Assembly (NCBI GenBank): GCA_037953625.1
Contig: CM075656.1
Coordinates: 78,697,001-78,761,000 of the forward strand
Length of the DNA: 64,000 bases
From: Crotalaria pallida
Taxonomy: Eukaryota; Streptophyta; Magnoliopsida; Fabales; Fabaceae
Direction: 5' to 3'
Positions 37,091 to 48,925 of the stretch are shown here, in pieces. The notes beneath the pieces were generated by a model. That model saw only the letters and a list, made by a program, of their open reading frames with translations. It was not told where the DNA came from and did no database searches. The position numbers were made by a program, and so were the translations under genes. Positions within the stretch are counted from its first letter, which is position 1. Every line of letters begins with the position of its first letter.

Positions 37091-38669
37091 CTATGTATAG
37101 ATGAGTATTAAATTAATGTATTCCTTATTTAGTTCATCGATGAATTAACACGTTTTATCATGATATTATGATTAATTATTAGAGTGAAATGAAAATTAAA
37201 CTTTTTTTATATTTTTTTGTTTGATGGTATTATAAGTAGATTTAAAGATAAATCAAAATATTTTCTATTGCATAAGACATGATAATTTTGCATATTTTAA
37301 ATATAATTATCGCACCTAATATGAAAAATTATATATAATTATATATAATTAAACCAAAATTATACATTCTGATTTTTTTATTGGATAATATTATAAGATA
37401 TTTCTTATATTTATTTGATGGATAAATTAATTTTTTTTACCATTATTATTTTTTAATATAATTATCACATTTATTATTATTATTCACATTTAAATATTTT
37501 GATCTTTTTCATTATTTATCTTATCTCATGACAAAAAAGGAAAAAAAAAATCATAAATAAATCGAAAAACATTTTTTCTTCAAACAGGCAAAAGACACAC
37601 CAAAATTATTTCTCACCGGAATACGATAAGGGTATTTCTTCCTAATCCTATGAGCCTTAGTCATTATCTTCTTTAAAAAGATAAAAGAATCAATTATTTG
37701 CATATTCTTTCAACAAAAAATAATCAAAGTAAGTATGTATAACAACTTACCAAAATATCAAAAAAAAAAAATACAACTTACCAAGGTCATGCTCTTGTTT
37801 GAAGTAACTCATTGCTGTCATTCTTCCTGAAATTATCATTAAGCAAAATTCAATTAAAAGTATAACAAAATATGCATCATCTAATAAGTAATTCATCAAA
37901 CACTAAAATATCAAAATTAAGAGCTCTAAGTAGAGGAATAAACAAAACTCAATTAAAAGTATAACAAAATATGCATCATCTAACAAGTAATTCATCAAAC
38001 ACTCAACAATCAAAATGAAGAGCTGTAAGTAGAGGAATGAGGGAAAAATAAAAATAAAAGAGAGAATTTGGAGAAGAGAATTTTTAGAATTAGATAGAAC
38101 TTTAAAAATTGAATGGGAGAGCCTATTATATATATATATATAGTGATTTTTTTAATATTTTTTAAATATTTTTGTTAAGGATAATGATTTGTTCAACAAA
38201 TTGAGGATAATGATTTCACATACAGATAATGATTATATAAATTTAAATAATTAATTTAATTTCAAATTGTAATTTTGGTTAATGATTACTATTATAAATT
38301 TTTTAATATTTTTGTTGAGGATAATGATTACTTTTTTTTTAACAAATCGAGAATAATGATTTCAAGTACAGATAATTATTAAATAAATTTGTGATTTTTT
38401 AATATTTTTTTAAATACTTTTGTTGAGGACAATGATTAATTTTTTTTCCCAACAAATAATTGAGGATAATAATTTTACATACATATAATGATTAAATAAA
38501 TTTAAATAATTATTTAATTTTAAATTGTAATTTTGATTAGAGATAATGATTATCTACCTACAAACTCTCTAGTGCGAGGAAAGTTTCACGGGACAAACGT
38601 GGTGCCTCGAAAATTTCTCCGGCAAACGTAGTGCCTCGAAAAGGAATCCTTTTATATATAGATAGTAGA
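36166..38669 (-). mobile_element. Second non-autonomous Helitron
   Basis: On the minus strand it starts TCTACTATCTATATATAAAA at 38669 after an A. It ends with hairpin cccgtgcaatgcacggg (36193-36177), then gtaagagCTAG at 36166, followed by T. It is very AT-rich and about 2.5 kb, with a (TA)n run at 37047-37087 and a second, weaker hairpin-like copy (gtgcaatgcac) near 36580. No Rep or helicase sequence. The right third repeats gaggataatgatt motifs. Confidence 0.85.
37047..37087. repeat. (TA)n microsatellite in Helitron
   Basis: About 20 TA units. Confidence 0.9.
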
Positions 38670-39431
38670 TAAACAGCTTATTGATTTTTCAACCTTCAAT
38701 TATTAGTTGTGTTGTGAAAAACAAAATGTTACAAATGAAGGAGCCATAAAGAGGTATGTACAAATGGGGTAACAAAAAACACAAATGAGTTTGATAAAAT
38801 GTACTCCATTCGATCTAGAATGAAAATTAAAATCACGTTTATTAAAAAAGTTAGTTGATTGTATTTAATTTTTTTTTCAAATTTATAAAAAAATTGTGAT
38901 ATTTTTTAAAAAATAGTATTAAAAATGAAAATAAAAAATTAAATGAAATATATTTTAGAAAAATAGTATTAAAAATAGAGCTAGTTGTTTAATTACTTGC
39001 TTCGTTGGTTAGAGTTTATGTCAAATACAAAGAGGAGTGACATTATCGTGCCTTTTTCTTTTGCACTCCTTTTTATACTTCATTTTTTTTTTCCTATTTC
39101 TCTTTTCCTTTTTCATCATATTACAAATCATATCTCATTTATTTTTTTTTCTATCTCTCTTTTCTCTACATCTACTACACTAAAAAAAAATAAAAAATTA
39201 GTGTAAGACAAATATTTTCCAAATAAAAAAATGAATAGTGAATTTAATATAATGAGAATTATTGAACTTAGTTTTTCGGCATTTTTATTGTGTTTCTAAT
39301 TCACAAATTTTGACCATAAAATATTTTTTTTGAAAGAATGGTTAAATTTGAAATACAAGATAAAATTGTCCTACAAAATTATTATCTACTAATCTCATTC
39401 AATAATTCAAAAAAATGAGTGAGAGTTAACG
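38670..39431. other. Intergenic sequence, nothing recognised
   Basis: AT-rich with a degenerate MITE-like stretch around 38805-38990. No gene. Confidence 0.45.
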
Positions 39432-39447
39432 AAATCCTTACTCGCAT

Positions 39448-39610
39448 GTCAACGAGTTGTCAGTGTAGTGGTGTTAGAGACTGTACTTGGTAGAGCGAAC
39501 AAAGGTTCGATGCCCCGTAACAAGATTGAGAGAAAAATAAAACCTTAACCTCGGGATCCCCTCGAACTGGATTAGTCGGCAGTGGATGGGATATCAGGTG
39601 CAAACAAAAA
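39448..39610 (+). mobile_element. SINE just upstream of MND1
   Basis: Box A-like gtcagtgtagtgg and box B aggttcgatgcc, then a 3' region ending gatatcaggtgc and an A-run. The flanks are aaatccttactcgcat (39432-39447) and aaatcccgtctcgcat (39611-39626), 13 of 16 identical, which reads as an aged target-site duplication. The 3' end lies only about 135 bp before the MND1 start codon. Confidence 0.75.
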
Positions 39611-39745
39611 AAATCCCGTCTCGCATAGTGCAAAATTGAAATTTTGAGCCATCTCTTGCCGCCAAAAACCAAAACCAGAGAGAGAAACGAAGACCTTGCC
39701 CGATTCCACAATCACTCCCCCCTCTCTCTCTCTCTCACTGTCGCA

Positions 39746-42004
39746 ATGGTAAATCTCTCTGCTTCCTATTCTGTTATTCGATTTCTATGTTCGTTCTCTT
39801 CGATTTTAATGCTGTTTTCGTTAATCAATCGTCAAATCCTCCTAGATTCAGAGCTGAATCTGTGTTTTTATTTAATTTTAAAAAAAGAATTTGTGTTAAT
39901 TGTGCAATTAAAGTAGTTGTTGTTGTGGTGGTGTTGGAGAGCGCTCTCTTTGTGTTTGTGAAAATGCTAATTTCAAATTTGAAATGTGTTGTTTTTTGTG
40001 CAGTCGAAGAAAAGAGGTCTTTCTTTAGAAGAGAAGCGTGAGAAGATGCTTCAAATCTTTTACGACTCCCACGATTTCTACCTGGTTTCGTTTCCTTCCC
40101 ACAATTACTCTCACACTTTTCACTTCATTCATTAATTGTCTTTTTATTCTTCCAAGTACGAAATTGCAGTCCGTAATCACAATTGCATGATGGAATTACT
40201 TTTGAGGTAGTTGAATATAATTCATTTCGTCATTCAAATTAGTCCCTGATGGTAGATGTCAGTTAACGTGTGGACATTTAGAGACTAATTGGAATAGCGA
40301 AATGCACATTCGAGAACCTCAGAAGTATTTTCATCATTCAGGAACTAATATGATCGATGTTGTATCTTAGTAGTCTAATTTGACTCTTTACTCTACCTCT
40401 TTTTCACTTCATTTTACCATTTTATTGTTACTTAGGATGATTATGTTTTTTCATCATACAGTTTACTGATTGTCGTCATTATTATTACAGCTTAAGGAGT
40501 TGGAGAAGTTGGGCCCCAGGAAGGGTGTTATCTCTCAGTCTGTGAAGGATGTTGTCCAAAGTCTAGTGGATGATGACCTTGTTTCCAAAGATAAGATAGG
40601 AACTTCTGTAAGTTAGTTAGCATCCAACTTCTAGTATTATGGTTAGGAATGCATATGTATCAGATAGATACTTACTCCACTATACTTTTCTTTCTATAAT
40701 TAATTCTCATACCTTTGCTTGTTAGGTATACTTTTGGAGTCTTCCAAGCTGTGCTGGAAATCAGGTAAGTTCCAATGAAAATGCTATACTGTGCTGTTAT
40801 AACATCTTATGTTGATAAGTTGGTCACTACTCTCTATAGTATCCTGTCCTAACCTATTTGGCTAATTATATAAATTCGTTGCGCAGCTTAGGAATGTGCA
40901 CCGCAAACTTGACTCTGATCTGCACAGCAGTAAGAAGCGGTATGCAGAACTTGTTGACCAATGTGAGGCACTAAAGAAGGGACGAGAGGAATCTGTGAGT
41001 TATATATAAATCCTCCCTTGCTACTTCAGAGGAATGAAATGCTTGGTTATCTTTCATCCTAATGTTGCTTTTTCACTAGGATGAACGAGATATGGCCCTC
41101 GCAGATCTGAAAGCCATTGAGCAGAAGCATCATGAGTTGAAGGTTCGCTTAAGGATTATTTGTTGACAATGCATTAGTATTAAGTCATAATTCTTACACC
41201 GCAAGATAATGTGGCATTTTCAGGATGAGTTGGAAAAGTACAGAGATAATGACCCGGCTGCCTTTGAAGCAATGAGTTAAGAAATGCTTATTTATTTTAA
41301 GAATTTTAATCTGTATTACATGATAGAAGGTTAATCTTAATACATTTTCATAGTTTGGTAGTTGTAAGTACTTGGAATGCTGATGTTTTGGTATTAATAT
41401 TGTCAGAGGAAGGAATTGAAGTTGCCCATGCATCAGCTAACAGATGGACAGGTTTCTACCTTACATGTTTTCTCTTTCATATTTTTTTCCCTGCATGGAG
41501 TGTGTGTCTAGGAGGGGAGAAATAGTGTCTGGTATTGAAATGTAACATAATGATGGTGATAATTATTGATGCATATAATCTGTACTTGTTTTGGCCTAAA
41601 AATTGTGCAGACAACATCTTTACCCTGAGGCAATGGTGTTCAAACAACTTCCCGGAAGCTAAGGAGCAGCTTGAAAATATGTACAAGGAGGTCAGTCATT
41701 TGAGTTTAATGCCTCATTATGCAAATCACTATGTGTAATCCTCAGTAAATAGTTAGCGATTCTTTTGGCTGCAAATAGTTTACTCGAATTGAATGATATG
41801 ACTTGTTAACTTTAGCAAGCTTATTGCATTAAATATCCTCTAGTGTTTGTATCTAAGCTAAAACACAGCCTTCCTTGTTGCCAATTTCTCTTCTCCTCTT
41901 ATGTGTCCTCTGGCTTGTACCTTGTGTCTATGCAGATTGGCATGACTGATGATTTCGACTATTTGGAGTTAGCACCTATTCCACTCAAAACACTTGCTGA
42001 CTGA
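39746..42004 (+). CDS. MND1: Meiotic nuclear division protein 1 homologue
   Basis: Ten exons: 39746-39748, 40004-40084, 40491-40607, 40726-40764, 40887-40994, 41080-41142, 41224-41275, 41407-41451, 41611-41690, 41936-42004, giving 218 residues. MND1 pairs with HOP2 and stimulates RAD51/DMC1 strand invasion in meiotic recombination. The N-terminus ([20 protein letters not shown]) and the winged-helix region through [16 protein letters not shown] are characteristic, followed by [15 protein letters not shown] coiled coil follows (about residues 84-150), then the conserved [20 protein letters not shown] block. Exon 1 holds only the ATG, interrupted right after it by the first intron. Length fits the family. 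All splice sites are GT-AG and phases agree, so it looks intact. A SINE lies directly upstream. Confidence 0.93.
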
Positions 42005-42281
42005 TGAAGTGGTCTATTTGAAGTCTCACTCGCTGCTGTCTCTCGTGTTTCTCTCAAGCATTGACAGTTAAAATGTAAAATCGATGGAGTATTGCCGATG
42101 ATATTGCCTATGACATCTTCGCTTATAGATAAATGGATTGCTATTTTCTTATTTCTTCCCTCTTGCTGTCTTGTCACAATGTTTTTAGAATCTTTGTGCT
42201 TGTAGTTGCAATTTATATATTAGGATTATCTTTCCCAGCCTCTATTTTTGGTGACCCACCTTGAATGAGGTTTGTGTTTTA

Positions 42282-42555
42282 CTTCCTCTGGTCTTATTTA
42301 TAGGGCATACTTATCCATATTACACGGACCAATGAATGTAGTTAAGTTTCTTGAAACTTTAAAAAAATACATTAACATTACAATTTTACCCTCTTATCTT
42401 GTATTGAGAATTTCATAATGTATTATTTCACATTAATGGATAAAGGGCAAATAAGAGAAAATAACAATAAATGCTTCATAGAAAATGCATAATGATTTAT
42501 AAATAGGACCAAAGAATTTTTCTAGAATATGCCTTATAAATTGAACCTGAGGGAG
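42282..42555. mobile_element. Stowaway-like MITE downstream of MND1
   Basis: Ends cttcctctggtcttatttat and cttataaattgaacctgagg, TA flanks. Interior very similar to 18029-18303. Its left end lies 278 bp after the MND1 stop, so it may fall in or near the 3' UTR. Confidence 0.75.
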
Positions 42556-43350
42556 TATGCTTTAAGGATGCTTTGAAATGATATATAGATGCCTTCATTT
42601 TCTTCAGAAATTTGTGGTAGGAAAAATAAAAGGTTCCATGGTTTAATAGCCTGAGAACTGCTTTATATTAGTATTAATGAGGTAAGGTAATCTTTCAGAA
42701 TCGGTGGTTTTCTCGAAGTTCATATGTTTGATCCTCTGTTCACATTCATCTATTGCCATGCAGACCAGTTTCTTTAAGCCAAGTTCAGTAAAACCCCGAT
42801 GTTCTTGTCAATGATGTTAGTGTCATTGCCATCCGAGTACTACTACTGCTAGTAGATATAGAATGTTAAAAGAATAATTGCTTGTCAATCTTATGTACTA
42901 GTAGCAGCAAAATTGAACATCTTAATCTTTTATTCTTACAAGTTACAACAATGAATGATGTAGTACTTAATAGTTAATTTACATGGAAAATCAATGGAGT
43001 AAATTAGTCAAAATGTTTGTTTTTCTTTTAGAATGTTATTAACTTTTTGAGAAAGGTATGTATGCGCATGTTGGAGTCTTTTACTACATGGCATTACAAT
43101 TTCCTCTATTTTTTCCCCCTCTCATTACCTTTTTCCAATCCTTTGAAGTGATCTTACACATGGTCTGTGAATAGCAGAGCTGAGTTTTGCTGCTAAATGT
43201 AAATTGAAATGGAGTTATTACTAATTTACCACTAATTTCCAGATCACTCATTTGTTCAATACCTATTTTGATTCATAACTTGCAAGTTGCTATTTGTAAC
43301 TGGCCCTTCATGCGACAGTTGGACATGATGAGCCTAATAAATAATTATAT
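42556..43350. other. Intergenic sequence, nothing recognised
   Basis: No open frame or repeat that can be supported. Confidence 0.5.
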
Positions 43351-43360
43351 TTTTATCGTA

Positions 43361-44391
43361 GACTAAACTGTCACTTTAGTTCCTGAATTTATACGGCACT
43401 TTCACTTTAGTCCTTGAAATTAACAAAATTGTTTTTAGGTCCATGATTTTGTAAAAAGTTATTCACTTTAGTCCCTGAAATTAACAAAATTGTTTTTAGG
43501 TCCCTGACTTTGTAAAAAGTCATTCACTTTAGTCCCTGAAATTAACAAAATTTCTTTTAGGTCCCTGATTTTGTAAAAAGTCATTCACTTTAGTCCCTGC
43601 CTCTAACTCCCATCAACGTACGCTAACAGAATGATGATGTGGCTGTTTGAGGGCATTAAAGCACATCACTTTTGCACAAGAGGTCAAAATGTGGGCAAAA
43701 CACAACCAAAAACTAATTTCTTCATCTTTTAAATCCTAAAGCTGATGGTGAAGATGGTCCAGATGATTTTTTAGGTTCTTTAAAACCATGCGTGGGCATA
43801 AACACCATTGACGATGCCTCTGTATTAGATGGGACTGGTGCAGTTGATCTTGGGACCGATGCAGCTGATCTTGGCCTGATAGGTAGTTTAGCCCTAACAC
43901 TAGATGATGCAGCCACTTCATTTGGAGGTTCTGGTTGGGAGAAATCTTGTGATGACTGTGTTTGTGACATATCTATCGCATCTGAATGAGGAACAACAAC
44001 ATTAGTAGCTGCAGGTGCAAGTGCAATAGCATCATTAGCAACTACATTAGGATTAGAAGCAACATCTGCCTCTTGTGCAAAAATGATGTGGTTTAATGCC
44101 TCCAAATAGCCACATCATCATTCTGTTAACGTACTTTGATGAAGGTTAGGGGTAGAGACTAAAGTGAATAACTTTTTACAAAGTTAGGGACCTAAAAACA
44201 ATTTTGTTAATTTCAGGGACTAAAGTGAATGACATTTTACAAAGTCAGGGACCTAAAAGAAATTTTGTTAATTTGAGGGACTAAAGTGAATGAATTTTTA
44301 CAAAGTCAGGGACCTAAAAGCAATTTTGTTAATTTGAGGGACTAAAGTGAAAGTGCTGTGTAAATTCAGGGACTAAAATGACAGTTTAGTC
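43361..44391. mobile_element. Mutator-like element with tandem-repeat arms and about 10-bp target duplication
   Basis: The left end gactaaactgtcactttagt and right end (…aaatgacagtttagtc) are inverse. Each arm contains three or so copies of an about 60-bp unit (ctttagtccctgaaattaac...ttaggtccctgattttg) that is inverted in the other arm, giving arms of about 260 bp. The flanking 10-mers ttttatcgta and ttttatcata differ at one base, which fits the 9-11-bp duplication of MULEs. The core contains one minus-strand open frame. Confidence 0.8.
43722..44105 (-). other. Open frame inside the Mutator-like element, 127 codons
   Basis: Ser/Pro/Ala-rich sequence (MSQTQSSQDFSQPEPPNE...) with no recognisable fold. 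The composition resembles the low-complexity tail that follows the SWIM zinc finger in plant MuDR-like transposases, so it may be a transposase 3' end kept after internal deletion. The catalytic region is absent. Whether it is translated is unknown. Confidence 0.3.
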
Positions 44392-44552
44392 TTTTATCAT
44401 ATCTTTCTTTCCTAAATTATCATACATTTATTTATTAACGGACACGTTTTCTAATAAAAAATATTAAATTAACACAATTCTTAATACAAGAATTAATAGG
44501 AATATTTTGAATACATATGAAACTTACAATAATTAATATATATTTTATATTA

Positions 44553-44815
44553 CCTTTGGTTTTATTTATAAGTTATTTAACCATATCATATGAATCAAAT
44601 ACGATAGTTACATTTCTTGAAACTTTAAAATTATATTTTGACATTATAATTTTACTGTCTTAACTTGTATTAAAAATTTCAGTGTTTCACATTAATAAGC
44701 AAAGAACAAATGCGAGAAAATAACAATAAATACATGTTAGAAAATATAAAGTGACTTATAAATAGTATCGAAAAATTATTTTAAACTGTAATTTAATAAA
44801 AAGACCAGGGAAACA
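44553..44815. mobile_element. Diverged Stowaway-like MITE
   Basis: Contains tggttttatttataagttat, gttacatttcttgaaacttt and acaataaatacatgttagaa in the same order as the MITEs at 18029 and 42282. Its ends are badly eroded. Confidence 0.5.
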
Positions 44816-45827
44816 CTCCCATGTGTGACAATTTTTAAAAACAAATTAGTTGTATTCGGTATCAGGGAAGAAATTGAAGAAAAATTATTATTCATTGAAT
44901 CTAACAACCATAGATTATATCGTCTATCATTGTAGTATTGTGTAACTGGTGATATCTGTGTGTGCGCATTGTTGTCGTGAAATTAGTTGTACATGTGGTC
45001 CCCCACCGCTTGCAGCCAAAGCCAACGGTAGCCGATCAAGGTAACGGTTCTCTTGCCTTTCAACTTTCAAGTTTGAAATAACAAAAACAAGATAAAATGA
45101 TAGTGAATTGACGGTGTAAAGTTTTTTATAATATGATGTATCATTCATCGTTCACATATTTGTGGTTGCTGATTTTTAGTTAAAAGTAATATAAATAAAT
45201 GGTAAATAATGATACACCATCAATACACAACCGTTAATCTTTAAAAAAAAAATACGTATCATTAAAAACTCATGGATTTAAAAAAAAATAATAATCTGAG
45301 TATCTATTAGTATATCAAAGACTCGCTTTGAAATTTAAGGGAAAAAAACATTTTTTTATTTAAAATATAAGTAAAATTATCTAATTTTCTTTAATTTATT
45401 TCATTCTCAATGTTACTTTTCTAAACCATCCCTTAAAATTGTTATCTTATTTAATTTTTGTTTCATTTTCAATGCTATTTTCCTAAAACACCTATATTTT
45501 ATATAAATTTGAAGAAAAAAAAATACATACAGTACAATCAATCAACCTCCTTAATAATATGAAATTAATTTTTTTTTTATATTGCAAACCAAAGGGAGTA
45601 TACTAATATAAGTTCTATTTTTATATAAATAAATATTTTCTTAACCTCAATCATAAGATAAGATACTAAAAAGAGTATATTTGTATCGAAAGATTAAATA
45701 TTTAATATATAAAATATAGTAAACTTGTTAACCAAAAAAAATATAAAATATAGTAAACTTAGTTTTCCAATGTCCATTTACTATTTTTGACCTTTTGTCA
45801 GGTTAAGCAAACTCATAAAAAAAATGT
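44816..45827. other. Intergenic sequence, no supported gene
   Basis: AT-rich with a possible degenerate MITE at 45350-45600 that ends aaagggagta. Nothing else stands out. Confidence 0.45.
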
Positions 45828-45842
45828 TTAATTGTTACATAT

Positions 45843-45955
45843 TTTTTTTGGTGAACTACAAAATTGTGGAGGGAAACTTCACATTCCCGACACCTGGAGC
45901 AACATGGGTAGGGTGTCTTCCAAGAGATGTTCTCCACAAGGATTCGAACATCTGA
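45843..45955 (-). mobile_element. SINE with 15-bp perfect target-site duplication
   Basis: The identical 15-mer ttaattgttacatat flanks it at 45828-45842 and 45956-45970. On the minus strand it contains a B box (tgttcgaatcc) near its 5' end and finishes in an A-run (the T-run right after the left duplication). At 113 bp it is probably 5'-shortened; box A is unclear. Confidence 0.75.
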
Positions 45956-46397
45956 TTAATTGTTACATATTAGGAGTAGTTAGTAAAAAAATTTATATAA
46001 TCAAAATATTATCTATCATTTATTTGCATTATTTTTTTAAAAAATTAATAATCATAAACTTATCCGTGTTGAATGATGCACGTAAAAGTTCAATTACTGT
46101 ATTTGCTAGACTTGTAACTTTGTATTATTAAAAAAAAAAATATTACTCCATTATTTTCAAAGACAAAATAACAGCTAAAAAAATTTAGGTTTATAAAGGA
46201 TGTTAATTGATTCTATTTAATTTTTTTAAATTTATAAAAAAATAAATATAATATTAAAAATGAAAAAGAAATTAAATAAGATTGCCTTTTTTATAAAATA
46301 CTTTTAAAAAATATTAAAAATGAAACAAATTTAAAAATATTTAATAATTTTTTTATATTTTAAATATTTTTTTACTTATATAGTAAATAGAAGAATA

Positions 46398-46668
46398 TTC
46401 CCTCCGTTCTAAAGTATAAGAAAAACAAGACATATTTATCTTTGACTCAAATATAAGAAAAAATTAATTTACTTTCTATTCTCACCACAATTATTTTTTA
46501 AATATTTTTAGAAAATAGTGATTTTGTTTAATTTTTGTTTCATTCACAATGCAATTTTTCTAAAATAACTATATTTTTTATAATTTCAAAAAATTAAATA
46601 CACTCAAATAACTTTCTTTGTAAAACGACCATTTTGGTTATTTTTCTTATAACGTAAACCTGAGGTAG
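46398..46668. mobile_element. Stowaway-like MITE upstream of the AG peptide gene
   Basis: Starts ttccctccgttctaaagtat and ends cttataacgtaaacctgagg, with TA on both sides. Non-coding. Confidence 0.6.
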
Positions 46669-46980
46669 TACATCATACTATGTTTGAAATTCTTCAATCT
46701 AATGAAACCAATTGTGCATACATTGGCAGATTGGCAAGTGATGATGGAACTATCCATGCCATGATTGATTCGTTGGAAGAGGTCTCCCTATATTCTCTAG
46801 GAGTATATACAGCTAGACTGTGTAACGTGCAAACAATATAATCTATACACGTGGCACGCATCAACGGCTAGTAAATGGCCTTGTTTTTTTGATTCACTAT
46901 ATTGGTAGCCAGAGTGGCTGCTGCTTTTCCAAAATTCTTCCAACCTAAACTAAACCAAACCTTTGCTGTCTTTCTCTCTT

Positions 46981-46987
46981 TATAAAG
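46981..46987 (+). promoter_or_regulatory. TATA box of AG peptide gene
   Basis: tataaag follows a CT-rich stretch, 112 bp before the ATG. A CACGTGG-type motif lies further upstream near 46847. Confidence 0.5.
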
Positions 46988-47092
46988 TCATTATAAGCCA
47001 CAGCCTTTGTTTCACCAAAGTTCAAGTTTGTTTTCAGCTTCAGTTTGAGTTTGAGAGAAGTTTGTGTTTGTGTGGTTTGGTCCTTAGTTGCA

Positions 47093-47692
47093 ATGGAAGT
47101 ATTGAGAGTTCATGTTTTTGTGATGTCTATTATTGCTCTTGCTTTGGCTTTTATGGCACCATCCACCAATGCTGAGGTTCTTGCTCCTGCCCCTTCTCCC
47201 ACAAGTGATGGTATGCTCAATTTCATCATCCTTCTCTCTTTTTAACCTCTCATTAGCTAATTCTCTTACAAGCTTAAGCTTTTATATGAATTGTGAATGA
47301 TTTTGGAGTAAACAATTTAATTAAGCACCCCTTCGATAAGTTTTTTTAATTAATTTATAAAAAAAAAATTTAATAAGCTTATAGATGTTATATTTTAGTA
47401 TGATCTAAATGAATTCTATGCAAGCTTTTTCAAACACCCTTTTTATTTATCTATAATTTGTATGTTCCATTTTGGTTTTCTAAAAAAAAAAGGGTCCATT
47501 TTGCCATTTTGGTTTGGTGATAAGAAGTTGTATGAATGATTTTATATTCATATCTATATTTTGGAAGGTCAAATTTCATTTAGGATTGGTAGTGAAAAGT
47601 TTGATATTTGGTGTGCAGGGATAGCAGTGGACCAAGGAATTGCATATGTGCTGATGATGCTGGCTCTGCTTCTTACTTACATTATTCATTAA
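47093..47692 (+). CDS. Arabinogalactan peptide (AG peptide, AGP20-like)
   Basis: Two exons, 47093-47210 and 47619-47692, giving a 63-residue precursor. It has a signal peptide (to about ...STNA), then the short mature glycomodule EVLAPAPSPTSDG with Ala-Pro and Ser-Pro sites for hydroxylation and arabinogalactan attachment. A hydrophobic C-terminus follows (GIAYVLMMLALLLTYIIH), typical of a GPI-anchor signal. The mature product would be a roughly 12-residue, heavily glycosylated peptide tethered to the outer plasma membrane. The SDG...DQGIAY block, interrupted by one intron, marks the AGP16/20/22/41-type group. The chain stops right after the hydrophobic segment, whereas some relatives have a short extra tail; I take this as normal variation. 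Its exact role is unknown. Confidence 0.9.
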
Positions 47693-48925
47693 TCAACCGG
47701 ATTCATCTGTAGAACAGGCTTTCTTTTTAGTAGTCCCTTTTGTATTTATTCGTCACAATTCCATTCTTTCAATGAAATGATTTTTTTGTGATTTTATATC
47801 TTGTCCCTCAATTTCTCTGAATTATTGTGCAAATTGGTTAATTTTGCTACTTGAAGAAGTAGTAACAATCACTAATCAACCCCGTTTTCCTATTTCTATT
47901 TGCATTGCAAATTCTTGATGAGATGTAATTCAAATAAACACAAATGTTGTAAAAAAAAGAGGTGGTAGTAGAAAATTAGCTACTTTTGCCTTTTGCATAT
48001 GAAGGAATCGTTGAATGACTTGGTCTCCACAAAAGTTTTAATCTCAATCATAAAAATTTTTAATTATTAAATCAATGATATTATTAAAATGGAGGATTGA
48101 AACAAAATTAAAAAAAGAGCAAAGAATTACCCTCAAATCATTATCAAGCAAGTTTGAGACAAGACTATTGCCATATATAAAAAAAAAATTAAAAAAAAGG
48201 GAAGATGCAATTAAAAAAAAAAACCCAAGAAAAATAACTAGAAAAAATGTAAGTAGAGTTGCCCTTTTCTATTCGAAGTATATTTTCATCCCCTTTTTTG
48301 ATGTAAGTAGACTTTCCAATTTTCATCCCATTTTTAATAAACAAAAAAAAAATTAAAGTATATTTTTCCAATTCTAAAAGTTTAAATTGAAAAAAGCCAA
48401 ATCCAAGATAGAAACAAGAGTAAGGCCAGTCCGTGACCATAACTCCATAAGAGTGAAGTATAGGAATTGTGATCATCTACTTGGAACAAGAGTATATTGT
48501 TTTAGAACCCCTTTCTGTTCAAAACTGTCAACTTTGTCTATTCCATAATTTCACACAAAGATAATCAGAGCATGAGAAGAGTAGAACTCTCCACTTCATA
48601 CAGGTTACAGTTCTTCATCTGGAAGCAATCACCAATCCCTGCAAAATTCTGGCTTAATCAAACCCAACCGCGAAACTAATAAGAACAAACGCCTAAAATA
48701 AGATTCTCAAAACTTTTTCTGACAAGTGATCTTACTCAATTTGTTATAAACTATTCTAACACATGTGCACTCAACTGTGCAAAAGTTGATATCCAACAAT
48801 GAAAATGGCACATACACAAACCATTCAACCGCCATATTAGTTGAGAGAGCAACTCTAATAGCAACTCTAATGCATATAATAGATAATGTAAATTGGTTTT
48901 ATCACAACCAAGAAAAGGGACCAGC
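47693..48925. other. 3' region of AG peptide gene and spacer
   Basis: The first 100 bases probably hold the 3' UTR (aatgaaatga near 47770 as a possible poly-A signal). The rest is A-rich spacer without a supported gene. About 48560-48925 may be 3' UTR of the VPS32 copy on the other strand. Confidence 0.4.

Noticed and set aside
40180..40400. Possible TIR element in intron 2 of MND1 (ttagtccctgat / ggaactaatat)
   Set aside because: Inverse pairing is too short and no duplication was found.
47690..47692. Truncated AG peptide
   Set aside because: The stop directly after the GPI-signal-like hydrophobic stretch leaves all functional parts intact, and close relatives can end here too.
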